46,186 nucleotides of DNA. Source: an uncultured Eubacteriales bacterium (GTDB taxonomy: Bacteria; Bacillota; Clostridia; Christensenellales; Aristaeellaceae). The stretch spans positions 1-46,186 of the forward strand of contig CACWZP010000030.1 in the NCBI GenBank assembly GCA_902765395.1, in the 5' to 3' direction. The notes beneath the pieces were generated by a model that worked only from the letters and a program-made list of their open reading frames with translations, made no database searches and was not told where the DNA came from. This document shows positions 14,601 to 22,736 of the stretch, piece by piece (the first letter of the stretch is position 1; every line of letters starts with the position of its first letter). The position numbers and the translations under genes were made by a program.

Positions 14601-17420
14601 TCAGGCGCAATCGTCAAACATCGCCTGGGCTTCCTCACGGGTGATGAGCACCTGGCGGGGCTTGGCGCCGTCGGCCTCGGAGACGATGCCCCGCTGGGCC
14701 ATCTCGTCGATGAGGCGGCCGGCCTTGGCGTAGCCGATGCGCATGCGGCGCTGCAGCATGGAGATGGACGCCTGGCCCATGTCGATGACGATATCGATGG
14801 CCTCAGGCAGCCGCGGGTCGTACTCGCTGGCCACCTCCTCCTTCTCGGCGTCGGTGCGCACGGCGTTTTCCATGTGCTCCAGCATATCCGGGTCGTAATT
14901 GGCCTCGCCGGACTGCTTGATGTACTCCACGATGGCGTGGACCTCCTCATCGGAGACCCAGGCGCCCTGCACGCGCATGCTCTTCATGCCGTTGGGCACG
15001 AACAGCATGTCGCCGTTGCCCAGCAGCTTTTCCGCGCCGCCGTGGTCGATCATGGTGCGGCTGTCCACCTGGGACGCCACGGAGAAGGCGATGCGAGTGG
15101 GGATGTTGGCTTTGATGATACCGGTGATGACGTTCACGGACGGGCGCTGGGTGGCGATGACCAGGTGCATGCCGCAGGCGCGGGCCAGCTGGGCCAGGCG
15201 GCAGATGGAGTCCTCCACCTCGCCGGGGCTGACCATCATCAGGTCGGCCAGCTCGTCGATGATGATGACCATCTGGGGCATCAGCTTCTCGCCGGGCTGC
15301 AGGGACTTGTTGTAGCCCTTGATGTCGCGCACGCCTCGCTCCGCGAACAGCTTGTAGCGCTTGGTCATCTCCGCCACGGCCCAATCCAGGGCGCTGGCGG
15401 CCTTCTTCGGGTCGGTGACCACCGGGCACACCAGGTGGGGAATGTTGTTGTAAATGGACAGCTCCACCACCTTGGGGTCGATCAGGATCAGCTTGACTTC
15501 CTCGGGGGACGAGCGGAACAGGATCGACGTGATGATGGCGTTGATGCACACCGACTTACCGGAACCGGTCTGGCCGGCGATCAGCACGTGGGGCATCTTG
15601 GCGATGTCCGCCACGATGTAGCGGCCGGAGTTGTCCTTGCCCAGGCCCACGGCGATCTTGCTGGGGTGCTTGCGGGCCTCACTGGACTCCAGCACGTCCC
15701 TCAGGCGCACCATTTCCACCTTGTCGTTGGGGATCTCCACGCCCACGGCGGCCTTGCCGGGGATGGGCGCCTCGATGCGCACGCTCATCGCCGCCAGGTT
15801 CAGCGCGATGTCGTCCGACAGCGAGGTGATGCGGCTCACCTTCACGCCGGGAGCCGGCTGCAGCTCAAACCGGGTCACCGCGGGGCCATGGGCGATGCCC
15901 GTCAGCTTCGCGGAGATGCCAAAGCTCTGCAGCGTGTCCTCCAGCAGGTGGGCCTTCTGCATGTCGCGGTTGTTGTGGACGGAGGTGTCCTCCACCTCGC
16001 CCCGGGCCAGCAGGTCGATGGGCGGATAGTTGTAGGGCGGCACGTCGTCCTCGGCGGGCTCGGGCTTGCTCGCCCGCTTCAGCTTGCCGAAGCTCTTCTT
16101 CTCGGCGATGCCGGCCTTCACTTCGCCGCCGGTCTCGGCCATGTCGAAGGGCGGCTCGTCGTCGTCGGGGGTCTCGTAGGCCTCCGGCTCGATCTTCAGG
16201 TCGTCGATGGAGACGTTGCTCTTCCTATCCGCCTTCACCACGGGGATCTCCTCCACGGGGATGTCCTCGGCGGGCACGTCTTCGATCTTGTCCTGCATCA
16301 TGGAGGGGCGGTCCGGCTTGAAGGCCTTGCGGGCAGCCCTGGCCTTCTCCGGCTTATCCGCCTTTTCAGCCTTGACGGCCTCGTCGAAGGCCGCGCTCTC
16401 GGCCTCCAGGCGGTCGAAATCGTCGAAGTCGTCGAACAGCTCGTCCTTCTCCACAGATGCGTCGGCCTTCGCCAGCGCGGCCTTGTTCTTCTTCTCGATA
16501 TCCTCGTTGTACAGCTTCTTGCGCTTCACCGGGGTCGGCTTCGCGGCCGCGGGCGCCGCCTTGGCGGTGGGGGCGCGGCGGGCGCCGGCCTGGGTCTCGA
16601 TGGCGTCGGCGCTCCTGCGCCTGCGGGTGGGCTGATCCACGGCGCGGGCCGGGCGGGACATGTCGTCCGCCTTGGGGTCGGCCTTGCGCCGGCTCGTGGC
16701 GCTCCTGCGCTTCAGGCCGCTGTCGCCCACGATCACGGATTCGCTGTAGGGGTCGCGGCCGGGCGTCCTGCGTGCCGCCGGACGGGCGGGCCTGCGCTGC
16801 TCCTGCACCTCGACCACGCGCTCCCGGCGCGGCGCCTTTTCCCGGCGCTGGCCGGCCTTTTCGTTCACGAACCGCACAAAGCGGCCCATCCGCCCGGTGG
16901 CGGTGAGCAGCAGCGCGGCGATCAGCAGCGTGGCGATGAAGCCGCCGGCCACGCCCAGGTTGGCGTACAGCGGCCAGCTCAGCAGCGCGCCGATGGCGCC
17001 GCCGCCGATGGCGCAGCGGTAGGACTTGGAAATGAAGTCCATGTAGCCCAGCATCACCGCGTAGCGGGACTTGATGCCCTCCACGGCGAAGATATGTACG
17101 GCGGTGAACAGGCACACGATCAGCAGGGCGTCCGCGGCCACCCGCAGCGCCGATACGCGCATGCCCCTGGCGCGGCCCACGCAAAGCACGCCGATCCAGG
17201 CCAGCACCATCGGCAGGAACACCGCCACGCTGCCGCCCAGGCCGTTCATCACGTTCTTGATGGCGCCCATGCCCGTGCCGTCCACGGGGGGAACGATACA
17301 GATATAGGTCAGCAGAAATGCCAGTCCGAAGAAGGCCACCGCCGCCAAAACCATCACGGGCACATTGGAACCCTTGTACTGGTCCTCAAAACGGTTTCCC
17401 TTTATCGCTTTCGCAGTCAT
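14601..17420 (-). CDS. ftsK: DNA translocase FtsK/SpoIIIE
   Basis: A 939-residue septal DNA pump that clears chromosome from the division or sporulation septum. The N-terminus has about four membrane helices (within roughly 20-190); an Ala/Lys/Asp/Glu-rich linker spans about 200-460; the alpha/beta motor follows with Walker A GQTGSGKS at about 615-622, Walker B IIIDELADLM, and the KANIPTRIAFSVASQVDSRT and GAEKLLGNGDML segments. The winged-helix gamma domain closes the protein (LPEAIDIVIDMGQASISMLQ, then RRMRIGYAKAGRLIDEMAQRG), which reads polar DNA motifs. GGAGGT lies 9 nt before the ATG. A spore-former would use it as SpoIIIE. A 13-bp direct repeat lies upstream. Confidence 0.96.
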   Translation of the reverse strand: MTAKAIKGNRFEDQYKGSNVPVMVLAAVAFFGLAFLLTYICIVPPVDGTGMGAIKNVMNGLGGSVAVFLPMVLAWIGVLCVGRARGMRVSALRVAADALLIVCLFTAVHIFAVEGIKSRYAVMLGYMDFISKSYRCAIGGGAIGALLSWPLYANLGVAGGFIATLLIAALLLTATGRMGRFVRFVNEKAGQRREKAPRRERVVEVQEQRRPARPAARRTPGRDPYSESVIVGDSGLKRRSATSRRKADPKADDMSRPARAVDQPTRRRRSADAIETQAGARRAPTAKAAPAAAKPTPVKRKKLYNEDIEKKNKAALAKADASVEKDELFDDFDDFDRLEAESAAFDEAVKAEKADKPEKARAARKAFKPDRPSMMQDKIEDVPAEDIPVEEIPVVKADRKSNVSIDDLKIEPEAYETPDDDEPPFDMAETGGEVKAGIAEKKSFGKLKRASKPEPAEDDVPPYNYPPIDLLARGEVEDTSVHNNRDMQKAHLLEDTLQSFGISAKLTGIAHGPAVTRFELQPAPGVKVSRITSLSDDIALNLAAMSVRIEAPIPGKAAVGVEIPNDKVEMVRLRDVLESSEARKHPSKIAVGLGKDNSGRYIVADIAKMPHVLIAGQTGSGKSVCINAIITSILFRSSPEEVKLILIDPKVVELSIYNNIPHLVCPVVTDPKKAASALDWAVAEMTKRYKLFAERGVRDIKGYNKSLQPGEKLMPQMVIIIDELADLMMVSPGEVEDSICRLAQLARACGMHLVIATQRPSVNVITGIIKANIPTRIAFSVASQVDSRTMIDHGGAEKLLGNGDMLFVPNGMKSMRVQGAWVSDEEVHAIVEYIKQSGEANYDPDMLEHMENAVRTDAEKEEVASEYDPRLPEAIDIVIDMGQASISMLQRRMRIGYAKAGRLIDEMAQRGIVSEADGAKPRQVLITREEAQAMFDDCA

Positions 17421-17446
17421 CTGGCAAACACCTCCACCAACTTACG

Positions 17447-17493
17447 GTCGTCACAATTTATACCCATATACTTTCTTTTTGTCGTCACAATTT
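17447..17493 (-). promoter_or_regulatory. 13-bp direct repeat upstream of ftsK
   Basis: GTCGTCACAATTT occurs at 17447-17459 and again at 17481-17493, a 34-bp period (minus-strand AAATTGTGACGAC). It lies 27-73 bp before the ftsK start, in an AT-rich stretch that must hold the promoter; a TATAAA lies between the copies on the minus strand. It looks like a regulator-binding pair, regulator unknown. Confidence 0.5.
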
Positions 17494-17580
17494 CAAAGTC
17501 CCCATGACGCAAAACTCCCATCGCCACCGCATTTAACGGAATTGGATGGGGTTTTGTCATCATTTTGTCTCATTCCGGCA

Positions 17581-18318
17581 TCAGCCGCCGATCAGCCCGG
17601 TCACCAGGGTGCCCACGTTCAGGAAGTCCATCTGGGTGACGTAGCTGTACAGCACCGATCCGGTTCGCAGACTCTCCGCGAAGTCGGGGGAGACGATCTC
17701 CACGATGGCGGGCAGCAGGCACAGCACCAGCACCACCATCACCAGGCCCCTGGCCAGGCCGAAGATGCCGCCCAGCAGCCAGTCGAAGCCCCGCACCAGC
17801 GGGAAGGAGATCACATGGTCCAGCAGGTTCACCACCAGGCAGGCCAGCACATACAGCGCGATGAAGCAGAGTATGAAGGCGCCCACGTTGAAAACCGCCT
17901 GCCAGATGGTCTGGTCCAGGTAGTCGGCCAGGGTGTTGATGCCCAGGCGCTGGAACATCTGCGCCCTCACGTTGGCCTCAAAGGCCTTGGAGATCACGCT
18001 CAGCTTGGAGGAAACCGCGCTGACCGCGTTCTGTATGGCGGCCTCGCCGCCGGCGATCACCTCGGAAACGGTGCTCACGGCCTGGGAGTGGGATTCGAAG
18101 AAGGTCTCCGGCTCCAGGTACTGGTTCAGCACCGCCATCAGCGTCTGGTTGGACAGCGCCAGCTTCGCCACCCGGGGATAGAGCTGCTGCGCGCCGAACC
18201 AGGCGCCCACGAAGCCCACTGTTCCCAGCAGCGACGTGATGAACCCGCGATACATGCCTGATATCAGGTAGAACGCCAGGATCACGATGATCGTAATGTC
18301 CAGCAGGTTCAGGTTCAT
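17581..18318 (-). CDS. CvpA family membrane protein
   Basis: A 245-residue protein with four predicted membrane helices. The N-terminal LLDITIIVILAFYLISGMYR then GFITSLLGTVGFVGAW and the C-terminal RGFDWLLGGIFGLARGL block match the CvpA (colicin V production-like) family. A roughly 90-residue soluble insert between helices two and three is rich in Ser/Val. Family members are linked to envelope integrity; the biochemical role is unknown. AGGAGGG precedes the ATG by 7 nt. It lies 160 bp upstream of ftsK and 73 bp downstream of the propeller-like gene, probably one operon. Confidence 0.85.
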   Translation of the reverse strand: MNLNLLDITIIVILAFYLISGMYRGFITSLLGTVGFVGAWFGAQQLYPRVAKLALSNQTLMAVLNQYLEPETFFESHSQAVSTVSEVIAGGEAAIQNAVSAVSSKLSVISKAFEANVRAQMFQRLGINTLADYLDQTIWQAVFNVGAFILCFIALYVLACLVVNLLDHVISFPLVRGFDWLLGGIFGLARGLVMVVLVLCLLPAIVEIVSPDFAESLRTGSVLYSYVTQMDFLNVGTLVTGLIGG

Positions 18319-18391
18319 TATTCACCCTCCTCGTTTCAAGGATTCGTTTGATACAGACCCAGTTTACCCATTTTGTGCCAGTTCATGCACA

Positions 18392-19492
18392 TCAGGAGAG
18401 ATTCAGGATATAGATGACGTTGCCGTTGCCCAGCACGGCCACGTTGTCCGCCGTGACGCCGTAGACCTTGTCAAAGGTCATCGGCAGCGCGTAGGCCTCC
18501 ACCGTCTCCTTGCCCAGCGTGGCGATGGACACATAGCCCTCCGTGGAGAAGCCGTAGACCCGGTCGTTTCGCGCGATCAGCGACTGGCAGCCGTAGGGCA
18601 TGCGCACCTGCTGGTCAAAATTGGAGCGAATCATGCGCACATCCTGCATTCCGCTGTTGGAATCGTATTGTGCGTTGGGCACAAATGCCATCAGCGGGTC
18701 ATCCAGCACGCCCTCGTCCAATCCGGCCATGTACCAGCCGTACACCTGGCGGCGGCGGGTCTTGTCCTCCTTGCCGGTGTAGTCGTAAACCTTCAGGAAG
18801 GTGTCGCCGGCGCAGCAGAAGTAGGAGGACTGGAACACCACGCCGTAGACCATCTGCTCGTTGTCGTGGATGGAGCCCACCATCTCCTTGCCGGGGCGGT
18901 AGGTGTTCACGGTGCAGCTGGGCACGGTGCCGCTGGTGTCCAGGCTCATCACCCAGAGCAGCGAGCCGTTGGAGAAAAACCCGTATTCGATTACAGTCTG
19001 GTTGGTCAGCGTGATGCTGTTCACGCGCCGACCGCCCCGTTCCATGAGGACAATCGTGCTGTTGTGTTCCGGCCCGAGCAACACGGCGGTATATTTGTCG
19101 CCGATGCAGGCGGAGAGCACCTCCCGCTCCATGGCGCCGGAGAAGGAGGGCGTGCCGGTCTGGCCGTCGATCAGCGTCAGGCTCTCGCCCGTCCATGCCG
19201 CGACGCCGTTCTGGTTGGCGTCGAAGTCGGCGTTTCGGCCGATCAGATAGCTCCACTTGATGTGGCCGCCGGTGGTGACGGCGCCGATGTAGCTGCCGTC
19301 ATAGTAGACAAACCCGTCGTTCACCACCTCGAGCCCCAGGTTGCTCGCCAGCTGTATGGCGTGATAATCGTAGGAGCTGCGATGGGTGGCGCGGCTGATG
19401 ATCCGCCCCGCCACCAGCGCGATGACGCTGACGAACACGACGATCAACAGAGCGATTGCCCATGGAAGGCGACCCTTTTGGTTCCTTTCCAT
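18392..19492 (-). CDS. Membrane-anchored beta-propeller-like protein (DUF5711-like)
   Basis: A 366-residue protein with one N-terminal membrane helix (about residues 10-33, WAIALLIVVFVSVIALVAG) and an extracytoplasmic domain of regularly spaced short strands. Repeating blocks such as GGHIKWSYLIGRNADF, GESLTLIDGQTG, DKYTAVLLG, NGSLLWVMSLDTSG, DTFLKVYDYTGKE and NGNVIYILNLS look like propeller blades. It resembles DUF5711 proteins of Clostridia, which lie near cvpA; I am less sure of the family name than of the architecture. Possible scaffold or envelope sensor. First gene of the leftward ftsK group with its own promoter. Confidence 0.65.
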   Translation of the reverse strand: MERNQKGRLPWAIALLIVVFVSVIALVAGRIISRATHRSSYDYHAIQLASNLGLEVVNDGFVYYDGSYIGAVTTGGHIKWSYLIGRNADFDANQNGVAAWTGESLTLIDGQTGTPSFSGAMEREVLSACIGDKYTAVLLGPEHNSTIVLMERGGRRVNSITLTNQTVIEYGFFSNGSLLWVMSLDTSGTVPSCTVNTYRPGKEMVGSIHDNEQMVYGVVFQSSYFCCAGDTFLKVYDYTGKEDKTRRRQVYGWYMAGLDEGVLDDPLMAFVPNAQYDSNSGMQDVRMIRSNFDQQVRMPYGCQSLIARNDRVYGFSTEGYVSIATLGKETVEAYALPMTFDKVYGVTADNVAVLGNGNVIYILNLS

Positions 19493-19567
19493 GGAATCCT
19501 CCAGTCATTCTATATTGTTTTGGATGGCTGGAAATGCTAATATCCCTTGTATGCCATACCAAATGTT

Positions 19568-19596
19568 ATTATAATAGATGTTGAACCCGGTTTCAA
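19568..19596 (-). promoter_or_regulatory. Sigma-A promoter for the leftward propeller-cvpA-ftsK group
   Basis: On the minus strand TTGAAA (19591-19596) and TATAAT (19568-19573) are separated by 17 bp. Predicted initiation lies about 70 nt upstream of the ATG at 19492. A CCCGGTTT...AAACCGGG inverted repeat overlaps the -35 side. Confidence 0.8.
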
Positions 19597-19717
19597 CAAC
19601 GCTGTTGTGACAAAACCGGGCAAAAACCAGACAATTCAGCCCGCATCTTCAAACGGGCAACACATTGCGGCCTCTTTGCCGCATCTGTGCCGAATTTCCG
19701 TAAAAATGGGGTAAAGC

Positions 19718-20641
19718 ATGGCCAAAAGACGCAAAACCAACCGAAAAATGAGCCGCGGCGGACGGGTGGCGCTGGCAGTTTTCATCGCGCTGCTGCTGGC
19801 ACTGGCGCTGTTCTGCGGCGGGGCCGCGCTGAACGCCGGGGTGGTGCGCGTGCGCCGGGCGGAGGTTCAGCTGCGCGACCTGCCCGCCGCCTTCGAAGGC
19901 AAGACCCTGCTCTATGCCTCCGACATCGACCTCTGCGGCATGAACACGGGCGCCAGGAGCGGCGCGCTGTTCAGCAAGCTCCAAGAGCTGAAGCCGGACA
20001 TGCTGATCCTGGGTGGGGACTACACCTCACCCTCCCTGCTGAAAGTATTGAACAGGGGCAGCGACGCGGATGGCCGCGATCTGCGCCAGCTGCGCGATCG
20101 GACGGATTTCTTCCTATATATAAAGGACTTTGAAGCGCCCCTTGGCAAGTTCGGCATAGCCGCCCCTGAGGACCCGGAACAGGAGATGCTGGCCAACCTG
20201 ATGCTGGATGCGGGCATCACGCCGCTGTTCAACAACCGCGCGCCTGTCACCATCGGCGGGGATACCCTCTGGATCATCGGCGTGAGCCGGGAGACGGCCA
20301 ACCTGAATTCCGCCGGAAGCGCCTTTTCCCGGGGCGATTGCGTGCTGGTGGCTGCCTACAGCCCCGCCGTGCTGCCGGTGCTGGCAACCAGCGAGGCCCA
20401 GGACGGCGGGCGCTGGGCGGATCTTGCCCTCACCGGCCACACCCACGGCGGCCAGGTTCGGCTGTTCGGCCGGGATCTTCTCAACCTCACCACCACCGAA
20501 CGCCAGTACCGCGCCGGATGGACGATGGAGAACGGCCTGCCCATACTCACCACCCAGGGCGTAGGCTGCGAGGGCGTGAACCTGCGCGTTGGTACGGAGC
20601 CGGAGGTGTGGCTGATCACGTTGATGAGGGCGGCCGATTGA
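19718..20641 (+). CDS. YkuE-like metallophosphoesterase with eroded active site
   Basis: A 307-residue protein with an N-terminal anchor (basic residues, then a helix at about 17-38) and an extracytoplasmic calcineurin-like fold. Family landmarks align well: YASDIDLCG (normally SDxH), GGDYT, PLGKFGIAAPEDPEQEM (normally ...GNHD), LVAAYSPAVLP (normally H-x-P) and an intact GHTHGGQVRLFG. Thus the first His is Asp71, the GNHD motif is APED, and the second His is Tyr; only GD and GHTH remain. The two-metal site is probably non-functional or altered. No frameshift is needed to explain this. The stop is immediately followed by a heptamer arm. Confidence 0.8.
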   Translation: MAKRRKTNRKMSRGGRVALAVFIALLLALALFCGGAALNAGVVRVRRAEVQLRDLPAAFEGKTLLYASDIDLCGMNTGARSGALFSKLQELKPDMLILGGDYTSPSLLKVLNRGSDADGRDLRQLRDRTDFFLYIKDFEAPLGKFGIAAPEDPEQEMLANLMLDAGITPLFNNRAPVTIGGDTLWIIGVSRETANLNSAGSAFSRGDCVLVAAYSPAVLPVLATSEAQDGGRWADLALTGHTHGGQVRLFGRDLLNLTTTERQYRAGWTMENGLPILTTQGVGCEGVNLRVGTEPEVWLITLMRAAD

Positions 20642-20891
20642 GAGTTTAGAGTGGAGATTGGTGAGTATGATGAGAGCATTTCCCTGTTGATTGTTTCACG
20701 TGAAACATCAGGAATGCTGGTGAAACTCACCGAAGAGCTGCATTTCGCATTGTTTCACGTGAAACATCGGGTTTTGTGGCGGTTTACATCGACATTCCTC
20801 GAAATACATTGTTTCACGTGAAACAATGCGTTGTGCACACGCTCTGGTTCAAACTAATCTAAACTCTTAACTCTTAACTCCAAACTCTAAC
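20638..20891. repeat. Heptamer-arm intergenic element, family A, enclosing parS
   Basis: The left arm (20639-20662) carries TGAGAGTTTAGAGTGGAG; the right arm (20850-20890) is the inverse type with TCTAAACTCTTAACTC, a further TTAACTC and AAACTCT. It starts at the stop codon of the upstream gene and ends 39 bp before the next start. The interior consists almost wholly of the three parS sites and 43-bp spacers. Confidence 0.8.
20692..20825. promoter_or_regulatory. parS centromere array, three sites at 59-bp spacing
   Basis: TGTTTCACGTGAAACA, the 16-bp palindrome bound by ParB/Spo0J, occurs perfectly at 20692-20707, 20751-20766 and 20810-20825. Both intervals are exactly 59 bp, and the 43-bp spacers have unrelated sequence. 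ParB loading here would organise the origin region for segregation. dnaA is about 8 kb away. No parA or parB gene is in the window. Confidence 0.97.
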
Positions 20892-20928
20892 AATCTCCAT
20901 GTATAATACCATGTCAGGAGGGGTTTTA

Positions 20929-21831
20929 TTGGAGGCTTACATCTGCGCCGCGTGCCCGCGGAACTGCAACGCCCTGCGCGGGGATACCGGCGCGGGCTTC
21001 TGCCGCATGGGCGCGGATCCGGCGATCGCCCGCGCGGCCCCGCATTACGACGAGGAGCCGGTGATCAGCGGTGTGCATGGCTCCGGGGCGATATTCTTCT
21101 CCGGATGCGCGCTGCGGTGCCGCTTCTGCCAGAACTATCCCATCTCCCACGAGGGATTCGGGCAAAAGGTGAGCGTCCAGCGGCTCAGGGAAATCTATTT
21201 TGAGCTGATCGACCATGGCGTGCACAACATCAACCTGGTCAACCCCACCCACTTTTCAGAGGCGATCCTGGAATCCTTGTCCGAACCGCTGCCTGTGCCG
21301 GTGGTCTGGAACAGCGGCGGCTATGAAAAAGTGGAAAATCTGCGACAATTTGAGGGGAAAGTCCAGGTTTACCTGCCCGATTTGAAGTACATCCGCCCGG
21401 ATTCCGCCCGTAAATACTCCGCCGCCAGGGATTACTTCGAGTTTGCGGGCCCTGCGCTGAAGGAGATGCTGCGGCAGACCGGCCCGGTGGAGCTGGACGA
21501 AGAGGGCATCATCCGCCGGGGCACCATCGTGCGCCACCTGATCCTGCCCGGCTGCGCGGAGGAATCCATGGAGATCCTGGACTGGATCGCGGAAAACCTT
21601 CCCGGCGCCTGGGTGAGTCTGATGGCACAATACCTGCCCTTCGGCAAGGTGGAGGGCGTGGATCAGCTGAACCGTCGACTGTACCCGGAGGAATACGAGG
21701 CCGTCGTAGACCACTTGATGGAACTGGGCCTGGAGGACGGGTTCGTGCAGGAGCTGTCCTCCTCGGATGAAAAGTATATCCCGTCCTTCGATCTGACCGG
21801 GGTCACAGGGTACAATACACGCACGGATTGA
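20929..21831 (+). CDS. Radical SAM protein, PflX/PflA-related
   Basis: A 300-residue iron-sulfur enzyme of the COG1313 type (uncharacterised PflX). The start is TTG at 20929: AGGAGGGG lies 5-7 nt upstream, whereas ATG 20899 sits in a TATAAT sequence. An N-terminal four-Cys cluster (Cys6, Cys9, Cys13, Cys25) precedes the radical SAM motif CALRCRFC (Cys60, Cys64, Cys67), then the VWNSGGYE and VYLPDLKYI segments typical of glycyl-radical-activase relatives. It would generate a 5'-deoxyadenosyl radical; no glycyl-radical enzyme gene is nearby, so the substrate is unknown. Confidence 0.87.
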   Translation: MEAYICAACPRNCNALRGDTGAGFCRMGADPAIARAAPHYDEEPVISGVHGSGAIFFSGCALRCRFCQNYPISHEGFGQKVSVQRLREIYFELIDHGVHNINLVNPTHFSEAILESLSEPLPVPVVWNSGGYEKVENLRQFEGKVQVYLPDLKYIRPDSARKYSAARDYFEFAGPALKEMLRQTGPVELDEEGIIRRGTIVRHLILPGCAEESMEILDWIAENLPGAWVSLMAQYLPFGKVEGVDQLNRRLYPEEYEAVVDHLMELGLEDGFVQELSSSDEKYIPSFDLTGVTGYNTRTD

Positions 21832-21872
21832 CCGTGTTTTCAGCGTAACAAAGGCAAAGAGAGGAACATTTC

Positions 21873-22682
21873 ATGGAGCTTCGCTTCTCGCCGCTGTTCA
21901 GCGGCTCAAGCGGAAACGCGATCTACGTGGGCTGCGACGACGCCCAAATCCTGGTGGACGCCGGCATGTCCGGCACCCGAGTGATCCAGGAGCTGCTTCG
22001 GGTGGGCGTGGACCCCGCCACCCTGGACGCCATACTGGTCACCCACGAGCACGCTGACCACATCAAGGGCATCGGCATACTCTCCCGCAAGTTCGACCTG
22101 CCCGTGTTCGCCACGGAGGGCACCTGGGAGGGCATGTACGATAAAATCGGCGCCATCTCGGACAAAAATCGCATCATTTTCGAGCCCGAGCAGGACTTTT
22201 TCATGGGTTCCATCGACGTGATGCCCTTTCCAATTCCCCACGACGCCAACCAGCCCGTGGGCTTCACCTTCGAGGTGAACGGCGCGAAGCTGGCCATCGC
22301 CACCGACCTGGGCTGCATCCGCGACGGCTGGTTCAACCATGTGCTGGGTTCGGACGCGGTGCTGCTGGAATCCAACTACGACCCGGACATGCTGCAGGCA
22401 GGGCGCTATCCCTATGAGTTAAAGAAGCGCATCAAGTCCCGCCACGGCCACCTTTCCAACGACGACGCGGGCCGCGCGGCGGCGGAGCTGGCGCTGCACG
22501 GCACCCGCCAGATCATCCTCGGGCACCTGAGCAAGGAAAACAACTTCCCGGAGCTGGCTATGCGCAGCTGTGAGCTGTACCTGCAGCAGGCCGGCGTGAT
22601 GCCCCACGAGGACGTGCAGCTGTACGTCGCCCGACGGGACGGCAACACCGGCATGTTCAGCATTTCAGCCGAAATGATTTAG
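21873..22682 (+). CDS. walJ: MBL-fold metallohydrolase, WalJ/YycJ type
   Basis: A 269-residue cytoplasmic metallo-beta-lactamase-fold hydrolase. FSPLFSGSSGNAIYVG at the start, VTHEHADHIKGIGILSRK (the HxHxDH metal motif), an IPHDANQPVGFTFE segment, ATDLGCIRDG, LESNYDPDMLQAGRYPYELK and HLSNDDAGRAAAEL match YycJ/WalJ, a nuclease-like protein usually found with the walRK two-component system. Here walRK-type genes are not adjacent; a PhoB/WalR-type pair lies 12 kb away. GAGAGGAA precedes the ATG. It probably acts on DNA ends during replication or repair. Confidence 0.87.
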   Translation: MELRFSPLFSGSSGNAIYVGCDDAQILVDAGMSGTRVIQELLRVGVDPATLDAILVTHEHADHIKGIGILSRKFDLPVFATEGTWEGMYDKIGAISDKNRIIFEPEQDFFMGSIDVMPFPIPHDANQPVGFTFEVNGAKLAIATDLGCIRDGWFNHVLGSDAVLLESNYDPDMLQAGRYPYELKKRIKSRHGHLSNDDAGRAAAELALHGTRQIILGHLSKENNFPELAMRSCELYLQQAGVMPHEDVQLYVARRDGNTGMFSISAEMI

Positions 22683-22736
22683 CATAAAAATACAGTAATC
22701 TGCATATAATAATTTCAAAAGCATTGGAGGTCCATT

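Noticed and set aside
14580-17507. A 975-codon open frame on the plus strand across ftsK
   Set aside because: It is the antisense shadow of ftsK: His/Gly/Ala-rich with no domain and no ribosome-binding site, a usual effect of GC-rich codon use.
19718-20641. Frameshift or sequencing error to explain missing metal ligands in the phosphoesterase
   Set aside because: The alignment stays in register on both sides of each changed motif; only substitutions are needed.
20692-20825. Evenly spaced repeats as a possible small CRISPR array
   Set aside because: The repeat is the 16-bp ParB palindrome, only three copies exist, the spacers are 43 bp, and no cas genes are present.
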